DNA of 64,000 bases from Starkeya sp. ORNL1 (lineage in GTDB: Bacteria > Pseudomonadota > Alphaproteobacteria > Rhizobiales > Xanthobacteraceae), in the NCBI RefSeq assembly GCF_012971745.1, contig NZ_CP048834.1, forward strand, positions 1,116,001-1,180,000, given 5' to 3'. The notes beneath the pieces were generated by a model. It was not told the DNA's origin. It did not search any database and saw nothing but the letters and a program-made list of their open reading frames with translations. Positions 54,236-62,859 of this stretch are shown piece by piece (positions within the stretch are counted from its first letter, which is position 1; every line of letters begins with the position of its first letter). The translations under genes were made by a program, and so were the position numbers.

Positions 54236-56665
54236 TCAGTACAGCCCGCCGGTGCCGTTGTTGCCGACCGCGCGGTCGGCTTCCGGGGTCACGTTCAACG
54301 AGGCGCCGCCGGAGCCGATCACCGAATAGCTGTCAGGCGGCGCGGTGCCGGGCTTGAAGGCTTCCAGGATCGCATTGTCGCCCGGCCCGGCGCGCAGGCC
54401 GGTCTTTGGATTGATGCGGATCAGCTTGATGCCCGGCGGCACGCGGAACGGCACCGCGGGACGATCGGCAATCGCCACCTGGAGGAAGTCGCGCACCACC
54501 GGGGCGGCGATAACGCCGCCGGTCGAGCCCTTGCCCATGGGCTTGGGCGTGTCGAAGCCGAGATAGACGCCGACCACGATGTCCGGCGTGAAGCCGATGA
54601 ACCAGGCGTCCTTCTCGTCATTGGTGGTGCCGGTCTTGCCGGCGATCGGCTTGCCCAGCGCCTTCAGTGCCGTGCCCGTGCCGCGCTGGACCACGCCTTC
54701 CATCATCGACGTGATCTGGTAGGCGGTCATCGGATCGAGCACCTGCTCGCGCCGGTCGACCAGCGTCGGCTCGGCTTGGTTGGTCCATTTCTCGGCGTCG
54801 CAGCCGCGGCACTCGCGCTCGTCGTGCTTGTAGATGGTCTTGCCGTAGCGGTCCTGGATGCGATCGATCAGCGTTGGCTTGATGCGCTTGCCGCCGTTCG
54901 CAATCATCGAATAGCCGCTGACCATCTTGAACACCGTGGTCTCGCCGGCGCCGAGCGCCATGGAGAGCACCGGGAGCAGATTGTCGTAGATGCCGAAATT
55001 CTTGGCGTACTGCACCACGGTCGGCATGCCGAGATCATTGGCGAGGCGCACCGTCATCACGTTGCGCGACTGCTCCAGGCCGAAGCGCAGCGTCTGGGGC
55101 CCATAGAACTTGCCGGAATAGTTTTCCGGCCGCCATGTCTCCTGCCCGGCCTGCGCCAGTTCGAACGGCGCGTCGAGGATGACGCTGGACGGCGTGTAGC
55201 CATTGTCGAGCGCCGCCGAATAGACGAACGGCTTGAAGGAGGAGCCGGGCTGACGCATCGCCTGCGTCGCCCTGTTGAACTGGCTCTCGTCGAAGGAGAA
55301 GCCGCCGGCGAGCGCCAGCACGCGCCCGGTGTACGGGTCCATCGCCACCATGGCGCCTTCGATCTGCGGCTGCTGGCGCAGCCGCCACTGGCCGTCCTGG
55401 CCGGTGACCGGCTCGACATAGACGACGTCGCCCGGCTTCAGTACCGCCGAGACGCCGCCCTTGCCGCCGCGCCGCGCCCATTTCACGCCGTCGGGCGTCA
55501 CCAGCCCGACATCGCGCGTGGTCATCAGCTCGCCGGACTTGTCGCGCTGCGGCTGCAGGCCGATCCTGGCCACCGTGTCGTTGCTTTCCAGCACCACGGC
55601 GAGGCGCCAGGGAATGTCGGTGAAGGTGCGCACATCGGCGAGCCGCGCGCCCCAGTCGCCCGAGGTCTCGATGCGCGTCACCGGCCCGCGCCAGCCGCGC
55701 TGCTCGTCATAGCGCGTCAGCCCGTCGAGCAGCGCCTTCTTGGCGATGACCTGGAGCTTCGGATTCAGCGTGGTGCGGACCGAGAGGCCGCCGCCATAGA
55801 GCTTGTCCTCGCCATAGCGCTCGAAGATCTCGCGGCGCACTTCCTCGGCGAAATACTCGGCGGAGAAGATGTGCGCGCCGGTCGGGCGCACGGTGACGGC
55901 GAGGTCTGTGGCCTTGGCCTTCTCGGCGTCGGCCACCGAGACGTAGCCATTCTCCGCCATGCGGTCGATCACCCAGTTGCGGCGCTCGACGGCGGCGTCG
56001 TGGCGGCGGAACGGGTGGTAATTGTTTGGGCCCTTGGGCAGCGCCGCGAGATAGGCGGCCTCCGCGACGGTCAGCTCGGAGACCGACTTGTCGAAATACA
56101 GCAGCGAGGCCGCGGCGACGCCATAGGAGCCGATGCCGAGATAGATCTCGTTCAGGTACAGCTCGAGAATCTTGTCCTTGGAATAGGTGCGCTCGATGCG
56201 TAGCGCCAGCAGCGCTTCCTTGATCTTGCGGTCGAACGAGACCTCATTGGTCAGGAGGAAGTTCTTCGCCACCTGCTGGGTAATGGTCGAGGCGCCCTGC
56301 GGGCGGCGGCCGGAGCCATAATTCTGCAGATAGGCGTAGCCGGCGCGGCCAATGCCGAAAATGTCAATGCCGCCATGGTCATAGAAATTCTTGTCCTCGG
56401 CGGACAGGAAGGCATCGATGACCAGCTTCGGAATATTCTGGATCGGCAGATAGAGCCGGCGTTCCTTGGCATATTCCGCGAGCAATGCGCCGTCGGCAGC
56501 GTGGATGCGCGTCATCACCGGCGGTTCGTAATTCTGGAGCTGCGAATAGTCCGGCAGATCCTGCGAGAATTTCCAGACGAAATAGCTCGCGCCGGCGCCC
56601 ACCACCACGAACACGATCGTGCCGAGCGCGAACAGGAAGCCCATGAAACGCAGAAGCAGCCGCAT
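54236..56665 (-). CDS. mrcA: Class A penicillin-binding protein 1A
   Basis: An 809-aa bifunctional enzyme that polymerises and cross-links peptidoglycan. A short N-terminal membrane anchor is followed by the GT51 glycosyltransferase domain (AEDKNFYDHGGID with catalytic Glu, then RRPQGASTITQQVAKN and RKIKEALLALRIE). The transpeptidase domain has SSFK (Ser about 474), SRN and KTGTTN (about 677). An inserted OB-like stretch precedes it. Length is normal. It follows the amidase gene on the same strand, separated by a composite repeat. Confidence 0.95.
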   Translation of the reverse strand: MRLLLRFMGFLFALGTIVFVVVGAGASYFVWKFSQDLPDYSQLQNYEPPVMTRIHAADGALLAEYAKERRLYLPIQNIPKLVIDAFLSAEDKNFYDHGGIDIFGIGRAGYAYLQNYGSGRRPQGASTITQQVAKNFLLTNEVSFDRKIKEALLALRIERTYSKDKILELYLNEIYLGIGSYGVAAASLLYFDKSVSELTVAEAAYLAALPKGPNNYHPFRRHDAAVERRNWVIDRMAENGYVSVADAEKAKATDLAVTVRPTGAHIFSAEYFAEEVRREIFERYGEDKLYGGGLSVRTTLNPKLQVIAKKALLDGLTRYDEQRGWRGPVTRIETSGDWGARLADVRTFTDIPWRLAVVLESNDTVARIGLQPQRDKSGELMTTRDVGLVTPDGVKWARRGGKGGVSAVLKPGDVVYVEPVTGQDGQWRLRQQPQIEGAMVAMDPYTGRVLALAGGFSFDESQFNRATQAMRQPGSSFKPFVYSAALDNGYTPSSVILDAPFELAQAGQETWRPENYSGKFYGPQTLRFGLEQSRNVMTVRLANDLGMPTVVQYAKNFGIYDNLLPVLSMALGAGETTVFKMVSGYSMIANGGKRIKPTLIDRIQDRYGKTIYKHDERECRGCDAEKWTNQAEPTLVDRREQVLDPMTAYQITSMMEGVVQRGTGTALKALGKPIAGKTGTTNDEKDAWFIGFTPDIVVGVYLGFDTPKPMGKGSTGGVIAAPVVRDFLQVAIADRPAVPFRVPPGIKLIRINPKTGLRAGPGDNAILEAFKPGTAPPDSYSVIGSGGASLNVTPEADRAVGNNGTGGLY

Positions 56666-56742
56666 CCGGCCCCGACCCCAATTGCTGCAACAGCGGCGAG
56701 AGACCTTTGTTTTCGGTCCTTCGCCGACGCCTGACGGCTTCG

Positions 56743-56792
56743 AGCACTTTCTTGTCGTTCGGATGGCTTCATCCGAACGACAAGAAAGTGCT
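56743..56792. repeat. Perfect 23-bp inverted repeat (family B composite, first half)
   Basis: Arms 56743–56765 and 56770–56792 are perfectly complementary around a GCTT loop; the core reads TTCGGATG…CATCCGAA. It lies after the amidase stop and 78 bp before the mrcA start. No T-run follows on either strand, so a repeat element rather than a terminator is favoured. Confidence 0.9.
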
Positions 56793-56810
56793 CTCGCTCA
56801 ATAACGGCTG

Positions 56811-56858
56811 GAGCATGTTCTGATCGCAAAAGTTAGCCAACTTTTGCGGAACATGCTC
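56811..56858. repeat. Family B repeat, second half
   Basis: GAGCATGTTCTGATCGCAAA and TTTTGCGGAACATGCTC form an imperfect 48-bp dyad 18 bp after the 23-bp palindrome. The same pair of dyads, in the same order, occurs at 58.34–58.45 kb. Confidence 0.85.
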
Positions 56859-56901
56859 AAGCGTCCGATGCGTGCCCGCCTTTAGCCCGTGTGCGTGCGA
56901 A

Positions 56902-58311
56902 CTATGGCCTTATCGCGGCCGGCTGCGCCTGGACGCCGCTTCCCTGAATGCCGTTCGCCCCGGCCCCGCCCGTCCCGGCTGTCGCCGATCCGATCGAGAT
57001 CGGCGTCGCCGCCGGTTTCGCGACCTGGGCCGAGAAATAGGCGTCGATCGCCGTGACCATGGCAGACGTCACATTAGCCCGCCATTCCGGCGATGTCATG
57101 AGGTCGACGTCGCGCTTGCTCGACAAATAGCCGAGCTCGAACAGCACGGATGGCACGTCCGGCGCCTTCAACACCTTGAATCCAGCCGATTTCAGCGGCG
57201 ACTTGTGCATGCGCGCGGCGCCGGCTACCGCCCCGCCGAGGGTGCGGGCGAACTGCGCGGAGAAATTCTTGGTCTCGCGCTGGGCAAGGTCGAGCAGGAT
57301 GCCGGCGACGTCGCTCGGCTCTTCCGACAGATCAAGGCCGGCGATCAGGTCGGCCCGGTTTTCATCGTCGGCGAGGCGCTGGGCCTCGGCGTCCGACGCC
57401 TTGTCGGACAGCGTATAGACGGTGGCGCCGCGCACATCGTCATTGCCGCGCCGCGACAGCGAATCGGCGTGCAGCGAGATGAACAGCTTGGCCTGCAATT
57501 CGCGGGCGATGCGCACCCGGTCACCGAGCGGCACGAAGGTGTCGCCGTCGCGTGTCATCACGGTGCGGTAGCGCCCGGTCGCGGCCAGCTTGTCGCGCAG
57601 CGCGCGGGCGATATCGAGCACCACCGATTTCTCGTTGATGCCGGCGCCGGTATTCACCGCGCCGGAATCGATGCCGCCATGGCCGGGATCGATCACGATC
57701 ACCGGGCGGGTGTCGCCGTCCGCGGCAAGGCCGGCGCGCAGGCCGGGCGGGTCCTCGGCGCGGCGCACCGGGGCGGCGACCGATTTCATGAAGCTTTCGC
57801 GGTCAGTCCTGGTGAGATCGACCACGAGGCGCGCCGGCTGGCCGTCCACCGGATCGAGCACGAAGGCCTTGTCGATCTTCACCGGCGATGAGACGTCGAT
57901 CACCAGGCGTGCCTTGCCCGGCGCGAACAGGCCGAAGCGATAGGCCGAGATGAGGCCCCTGCCCTCGCGGCCGGCCTCGGAGGGCAGCGCGAACACCACG
58001 TCGGGCAGGTCGACCACGACACGATAGGGATTGGCGAGGGTGAAGGCGCCGAGCGTGATGCGGCGCGACAGATCGACAATGAGGCGGGTGCGCTCCTCGT
58101 CGCCGGCAAGGCGCGCATCGGTCGCCACCGCCGGCTCGGCGGGCGCCGCCTCGACGGCTGGAGCCACGGCGACCGGCATTGCAGGCGCCGTAGGTGCCGG
58201 GGACGGTGCGGCGGGGGTATCCGGTTGCGCCGCGAGGGCGTAAGGCGTCATGGCGGCGAGAAAACCCGCAATCGCCAGCACCGCCGCGCCTGCCCGCCTG
58301 CGTCCGTTCAT
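56902..58311 (-). CDS. N-acetylmuramoyl-L-alanine amidase (AMIN + Amidase_3)
   Basis: A 469-aa exported amidase that cleaves the peptide from glycan strands at the division site. A signal sequence (MNGRRRAGAAVLAIAGFLAAMTPYALAAQ) is followed by a Pro/Ala linker, an AMIN domain (RLIVDLSRRITLGAFTLANPYRVVVDLP) and a zinc amidase domain: VIDPGHGG, INEKSVVL, LFISLHAD and the late VLFELGYLSS. This is the AmiC type. The start at 58311 has GGCGGGA upstream; longer frames read into a family B repeat. It diverges from rne. Confidence 0.9.
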   Translation of the reverse strand: MNGRRRAGAAVLAIAGFLAAMTPYALAAQPDTPAAPSPAPTAPAMPVAVAPAVEAAPAEPAVATDARLAGDEERTRLIVDLSRRITLGAFTLANPYRVVVDLPDVVFALPSEAGREGRGLISAYRFGLFAPGKARLVIDVSSPVKIDKAFVLDPVDGQPARLVVDLTRTDRESFMKSVAAPVRRAEDPPGLRAGLAADGDTRPVIVIDPGHGGIDSGAVNTGAGINEKSVVLDIARALRDKLAATGRYRTVMTRDGDTFVPLGDRVRIARELQAKLFISLHADSLSRRGNDDVRGATVYTLSDKASDAEAQRLADDENRADLIAGLDLSEEPSDVAGILLDLAQRETKNFSAQFARTLGGAVAGAARMHKSPLKSAGFKVLKAPDVPSVLFELGYLSSKRDVDLMTSPEWRANVTSAMVTAIDAYFSAQVAKPAATPISIGSATAGTGGAGANGIQGSGVQAQPAAIRP

Positions 58312-58340
58312 TCCCGCCACGGCCTCCACCGCCAAGAGCC

Positions 58341-58447
58341 CTATCCGCTCGGATGGAACCATCCGAGCGATGAGATAGCGCTCTCGGTTGAAACGCTGGA
58401 GCATGCTCTGATCGCAAAAGTCTTCCACCTTTTGCGGAACATGCTCC
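58341..58447. repeat. Family B composite repeat, second copy
   Basis: The first half is CGCTCGGATGG/CCATCCGAGCG with an AA loop (58346–58369); the second half is GGAGCATGCTCTGATCGCAA…TTTTGCGGAACATGCTCC (58398–58447). It overlaps the upstream region of the amidase gene. Confidence 0.85.
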
Positions 58448-59162
58448 AGTCGAACTCATACCCGAATAGACCGGCGGGGTTAACCGAAGCTTGACCATGG
58501 CCGTGCCGCTCGACGTGCGGCGTGTCGCCGATGCAACGCCTTACATCACCGGATGCCTGTCGAATGGGCACGCCCCATGTTTCCAATGCCTTGCCAAATC
58601 GGCACGCATGCCGCTATTAAGAGCACGCATATGGTTCGCATTCCGGGTCGCCCCATCGGTGTCCGGCTCTCGCGGTCCGACGGCGCGGACCGACCGCCAG
58701 GAATGGAATAGGTCCGCCCCTCGCCACGACTGGTCCCCTCCGGGAGCGTGGCGACGCGCAGCGCGGCCTTCCACAGGTCGCCGGTTCCGGTCGGTCTCCG
58801 TTCGCCGACATCTTCTTCCGGGCACCCGGCGTAGCTGTCGCACGCCTGTTCTTCAAGCGTGCCGCGCGCATTGCCGCCAGATGCCGAGGCCGGGTCCGAG
58901 CGATCGCGGCTTACCGCGTTCGGTTCGAGGATGGACGGCAGTACGATATGAGGCGTCAGCCACACGGGGCAGTTGAGCGAGAGGACCGGCTGAGCCGTGC
59001 CTTCCGCGACTGCCGGACGGCTGCTCCGCATCGCCGCCTGCGCACATTTCGTCAGGCATTGCGCCATCCTCTCCCGGTTCCAGTCACCGCTTATGGGCAC
59101 ATCTCGCGCGACGCGGCTTTTTCCGCGGCATCCGCGCCACCGTGCCCGCTTATGAGAGTTCC
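58448..59162. promoter_or_regulatory. Long leader region of rne
   Basis: A ~0.7-kb gene-free stretch before rne. A plausible sigma-70 promoter is TTGCCA (58591–58596), 18-bp spacer, TATTAA (58615–58620), which would give a ~540-nt untranslated leader. Within it CGGTCCG/CGGACCG forms a hairpin at 58673–58692, and many other GC-rich self-complementary stretches occur. A long structured leader would fit RNase E autoregulation, known in enterobacteria. Short open frames here have no support. Confidence 0.55.
58591..58620 (+). promoter_or_regulatory. Candidate sigma-70 promoter of rne
   Basis: −35 TTGCCA and −10 TATTAA with an 18-bp spacer, the best match found upstream of rne. The start of transcription would be near 58627. 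Confidence 0.45.
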
Positions 59163-62060
59163 ATGGCCAACAAGATGCTCATCGACGCCACCCATCCGGA
59201 AGAGACCCGGGTTGTGGTGGTGCGCGGCAGCCGGGTCGAAGAGTTCGACTTCGAGGCCGCCAATCGCAAGCCGCTGCGCGGCAACATCTATCTCGCGAAG
59301 GTAACGCGGGTCGAGCCGTCGCTGCAGGCCGCCTTCGTCGAATATGGCGGCAACCGCCACGGCTTCCTCGCCTTCAGCGAGATCCATCCCGACTATTACC
59401 AGATCCCGGTCGCCGACCGGCAGGCGCTGCTTGCCGAGGAGGAGCGCCAGCAGCGCCGCGACGCCGAGGAGGAGAACGAGGACAAGCCGCGCGGCGGTCG
59501 TCCGCGCCGCCAGCGCTCGGCCAGCCCGAAGCGCAGCGACGGCGATGAAAGCGTCTCGGAATCGCCCGAAGGCACGGACCCCGGCGACGGCGAAGTTTCG
59601 GAAGCCGCCGAGGCTGCCGGCGAGACCGAGAACGAGGCCCCCCGTCCGCGTCCCTCGCGCCACAAGCCGTCCTCCGACGATGAAGGCGGCGGCGGGGTCG
59701 AGGAAGTCGCCGGCGAGGAAGAGGTGGTCGAGCAGGTCGGCTCCGACGACGCCATGGAAGAGGTCCCGGAGCGCGGCCCGCAGCGCCGCGCCCGTTCCTA
59801 CAAGATCCAGGAAGTCATCAAGCGCCGGCAGATCATGCTGGTGCAGGTGGTCAAGGAAGAGCGCGGCAACAAGGGCGCGGCGCTCACCACGTACCTCTCG
59901 CTCGCCGGCCGCTATTCGGTGCTGATGCCCAACACCGCGCGCGGCGGCGGCATCTCCCGCAAGATCACCTCGGCCGAGGACCGCAAGCGGCTGAAGGAGG
60001 TCGCCTCCGACCTCGACGTGCCGGAGGGCATGGGCGTCATCCTGCGCACCGCCGGTGCCAACCGCACCAAGACCGAGATCAAGCGCGACTTCGAGTATCT
60101 GCTGCGGCTCTGGGAGAATGTGCGCGAGCTGACGCTGGCCTCGACCGCGCCATCGCTGGTCTATGAGGAAGGCTCGCTGGTCAAGCGCTCGATCCGCGAC
60201 CTCTACAACAAGGACATCGAGGAAGTCCTGGTCTCCGGCGATGAAGGCTATCGCGAGGCCAAAGACTTCATGCGCATGCTCATGCCAAGCCATGCCAAGA
60301 ATGTGAAGCCCTATCGCGACCCGCAGCCGGTGTTCGCCCGCTTCGGCGTGGAGAGCCAGCTCGACGCGATGTTCCTGCCGATCGTGCAGTTGAGATCGGG
60401 CGGCTACATCGTCATCAATCCGACCGAGGCGCTGGTCTCCATCGACGTGAACTCGGGCCGCTCGACCCGCGAGCACAATATCGAGGACACGGCGCTGAAG
60501 ACCAACCTGGAGGCGGCTGAAGAAGTCGCCCGCCAGTTGCGCCTGCGCGACCTTGCCGGGCTGATCGTCATCGATTTCATCGACATGGACGAGAAGCGCA
60601 ACAACCGGGCGGTCGAGCGCAAGCTGAAGGATTGCCTGAAGAACGACCGCGCCCGCATCCAGCTCGGCCGCATTTCGCATTTCGGCCTGATGGAGATGAG
60701 CCGCCAGCGCATCCGCACCGGCGTGCTGGAAAGCTCCACCGAAGTCTGCCCGCATTGCGGCGGCACCGGCCATGTGCGCTCGGTGTCCTCGGTCGCGCTG
60801 CAATTGCTGCGGGCGGTGGAAGATTATTTGCTCAAGTCCAACGCCTACAACGTCATCGTGCGCACCCGCGCCGAGAACGCGATCTATGTGCTGAACCATA
60901 AGCGCGCGCATCTGCACGAGCTTGAGGAGCGCTTCGGCGTCGCCATCGTGGTGGCGGCGGACAATACGCTCGCCGGCTACACACCATTCGCGATCGATCG
61001 CGGCGAACCGGTTCCGAACCCGATCCCGATGCCGCGCGCGCCGGTCGCCGTGGTCGAGGCGATCGAGGAAGAGGAAGAGCCGGTCATCGAGGCCGAAGAG
61101 GTCGAGGACGAGGTGGTGGTTGCCGAGGCTGCCGCGCCGGCTTCCGAGGCCCGCGAGGGCGCCCCCCAGCCGCGTGGCGAGGGCGAGGAAGGCGAAGGCG
61201 CCAATCGTCGCCGCCGTCGGCGCCGTCGGCGCCGGCGTGGCGGTGGCGGCGAGAACGGCCAGCGTCCCGGCTCCGAGGGCCAGCAGGACGGATACGAGGC
61301 TGGCGGTGCCGATGATGGCGAGGATGATGATGACGGCGAGGACGATGCCGATGCGGGCATCGAGTCCGGCGTCACCGCGGACGCTCCGGCTGCCGACGAG
61401 GCGGCACCCGGGCTGACCACCAGCTTCGTGCCGCCGTCCGATCCGCAGCCGGACTATTATGCGCCGACGCCGGACGAGGCATCGGCCCCGGCTCCGGTCG
61501 AGGCTCCGCCTGTCGAAACGACGCCTGTCGCGGAGGTGCCGGCCGAGGCGGCTCCTGCCGAGGCCACGTCCGCCGAAGAGGCTCCTGTCGAGGGGGCGCC
61601 GCGCAAGCGCGCCCGCCGCGCCACCACGCGCCGCCCGCGCGGTGCAAAGGCGGAGGCCGAAGCGGCCGCTGCCGTAGCTTCGGGCGAGGCACCTGCTGCA
61701 TCGGAGGCTACTGCGACGGAGGCCCCTGCCCCCGCTGTCGAGGACGCCAAGCCGGCGCCGCGTCGCCGCCGTTCCACGGTGCGCGAACCGGCGCCGCTGC
61801 TGAACTCCGACACCAGCGCTTCGGTGACCCAGGAATCGCTGCCGCTCTCGGTCGAGCCGCAGCAAACGCCGGTCGAGACGCCGGTCGAGCCGGCGCCTGC
61901 TCCGGTGGAGAGCGCGCCCGAGCCCGCGGCGTCACACGAGGCGCCGGAACCCCAGGCCGCCGAGCCCGCCCCGGCAGCTCCCGAGGCACCGGCGGCGCAG
62001 GAGCAGGATGACCGCCCGCGCCGCACCGGTTGGTGGCAGCGCAAGCTGTTCGGCGTCTGA
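59163..62060 (+). CDS. rne: Ribonuclease E
   Basis: A 965-aa endoribonuclease and degradosome scaffold. The S1 domain begins near residue 38 and is split by a ~117-residue acidic/basic low-complexity insert (about 92–208), typical of alphaproteobacteria. The catalytic DNase I-like site uses Asp in VSIDVNSGRST (about 428) and VIDFIDMD (about 472), and the Zn-link is CPHCGGTGH (about 529). The C-terminal ~350 residues are disordered: a 10-Arg cluster (RRRRRRRRRRR-GGG region) for RNA binding, acidic patches and an Ala/Pro/Glu-rich scaffold ending RRTGWWQRKLFG. ATG 59163 is chosen by homology and a GAGAG site. Confidence 0.95.
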   Translation: MANKMLIDATHPEETRVVVVRGSRVEEFDFEAANRKPLRGNIYLAKVTRVEPSLQAAFVEYGGNRHGFLAFSEIHPDYYQIPVADRQALLAEEERQQRRDAEEENEDKPRGGRPRRQRSASPKRSDGDESVSESPEGTDPGDGEVSEAAEAAGETENEAPRPRPSRHKPSSDDEGGGGVEEVAGEEEVVEQVGSDDAMEEVPERGPQRRARSYKIQEVIKRRQIMLVQVVKEERGNKGAALTTYLSLAGRYSVLMPNTARGGGISRKITSAEDRKRLKEVASDLDVPEGMGVILRTAGANRTKTEIKRDFEYLLRLWENVRELTLASTAPSLVYEEGSLVKRSIRDLYNKDIEEVLVSGDEGYREAKDFMRMLMPSHAKNVKPYRDPQPVFARFGVESQLDAMFLPIVQLRSGGYIVINPTEALVSIDVNSGRSTREHNIEDTALKTNLEAAEEVARQLRLRDLAGLIVIDFIDMDEKRNNRAVERKLKDCLKNDRARIQLGRISHFGLMEMSRQRIRTGVLESSTEVCPHCGGTGHVRSVSSVALQLLRAVEDYLLKSNAYNVIVRTRAENAIYVLNHKRAHLHELEERFGVAIVVAADNTLAGYTPFAIDRGEPVPNPIPMPRAPVAVVEAIEEEEEPVIEAEEVEDEVVVAEAAAPASEAREGAPQPRGEGEEGEGANRRRRRRRRRRRGGGGENGQRPGSEGQQDGYEAGGADDGEDDDDGEDDADAGIESGVTADAPAADEAAPGLTTSFVPPSDPQPDYYAPTPDEASAPAPVEAPPVETTPVAEVPAEAAPAEATSAEEAPVEGAPRKRARRATTRRPRGAKAEAEAAAAVASGEAPAASEATATEAPAPAVEDAKPAPRRRRSTVREPAPLLNSDTSASVTQESLPLSVEPQQTPVETPVEPAPAPVESAPEPAASHEAPEPQAAEPAPAAPEAPAAQEQDDRPRRTGWWQRKLFGV

Positions 62061-62116
62061 GATGAATGCCCGGCGGGCGGCGCGGACGCGCTGCCTGCCG
62101 GGGCTTCCCCTGCTTC

Positions 62117-62220
62117 AACATCCTTCGAGGCCCGGCATGGCCGGGCACCTCAGGATGAGGTGGTACTTGCACAAACAACCTCATCCTGAGGTGCTCGCGC
62201 AGCGAACCTCGAAGGATGTT
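62117..62220. repeat. Family A palindromic repeat, copy 11
   Basis: Complete element after rne. Side segments are CCCGGCATGGCCGGG and GCTCGCGCAGCGAAC (one mismatch). Outer arms ACATCCTTCGAGG/CCTCGAAGGATGT show a paired G-to-A/C-to-T change. Confidence 0.9.
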
Positions 62221-62297
62221 GAAGCGGAGGAGCTTGGGGCCTCGTTGCCTCAGGCCATCCCGCCTGCTTCGATACCTCCGTAACCGGAGGAATCGAT

Positions 62298-62708
62298 TTG
62301 CCTTATCGTGACGCGAACTGTCGTGCCCGCTCGCTGTGCCTCGCTCTGGCTACCCTTGTTCTGGCCGGGTGCGCGGGCCAGACCCAGTTTCCGAAGGGAA
62401 CCGCCGACAATTCCGGCTATCTTGGCGCCGGCACGCGCAGTTCGATCGTCGTCACCAACAAGAACTATGACCGCGCCATCGAGTGCGGCGGCGCTATCGC
62501 CCGACTGCACAAGAACGGCGACGGCACCGGCATCGACCCGCAGGAGATCGAGGCGCTCGGTGCCGCCTGGATGGCCAATGCCGTCGAACTCGGCGCGCGG
62601 CGTCGTCTCAATCAGCAGCAGGTCGTCACCGCCGCCGGCGCCGCCGGCGGGCAGATGAGCGCCGAGCAGGCGGCAAGCGTGTGGACCGGATGCAAGGACG
62701 GGAATTGA
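62298..62708 (+). CDS. Small lipoprotein of unknown function
   Basis: A 136-aa predicted lipoprotein. The signal LALATLVLAGC ends in a lipobox with Cys about residue 25. The mature protein has a short strand region (SIVVTNKNYDRAIECGGAIARLH) and a helical C-terminus with a second and third cysteine (ECGG, WTGCKDGN). No family was recognised. Translation likely starts at TTG 62298, since GGAGG lies seven bases upstream and no ATG precedes the signal. It stands between two family A repeats. Confidence 0.7.
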   Translation: MPYRDANCRARSLCLALATLVLAGCAGQTQFPKGTADNSGYLGAGTRSSIVVTNKNYDRAIECGGAIARLHKNGDGTGIDPQEIEALGAAWMANAVELGARRRLNQQQVVTAAGAAGGQMSAEQAASVWTGCKDGN

Positions 62709-62751
62709 GGGATTGAGTCCGGAAACGGCGCCAAGGGATTGATCTGCTTGA

Positions 62752-62850
62752 ATATCCTTCGAGGCCCGGCTTTGCCGGGCACCTCAGGATGACGTGGTTA
62801 TGAGAACAAGGTCATCCTGAGGTGCAAGCGTAGCGAGCCTCGAAGGATGC
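62752..62850. repeat. Family A palindromic repeat, copy 12
   Basis: Complete element starting ATATCCTTCGAGG. Side segments CCCGGCTTTGCCGGG and GCAAGCGTAGCGAGC (one mismatch). The inner arms carry AGGATGACG on the left and AGGTCATCCT on the right, so one pair is changed. It lies at the 3' end of the aminotransferase. Confidence 0.9.
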
Positions 62851-62859
62851 CCGCGCCCG

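Noticed and set aside
59091..61865. A 924-codon open frame opposite rne
   Set aside because: It is antisense to a fully recognisable RNase E, has a low-complexity Arg/Leu/His-rich composition typical of high-GC shadow frames, and has no domain.
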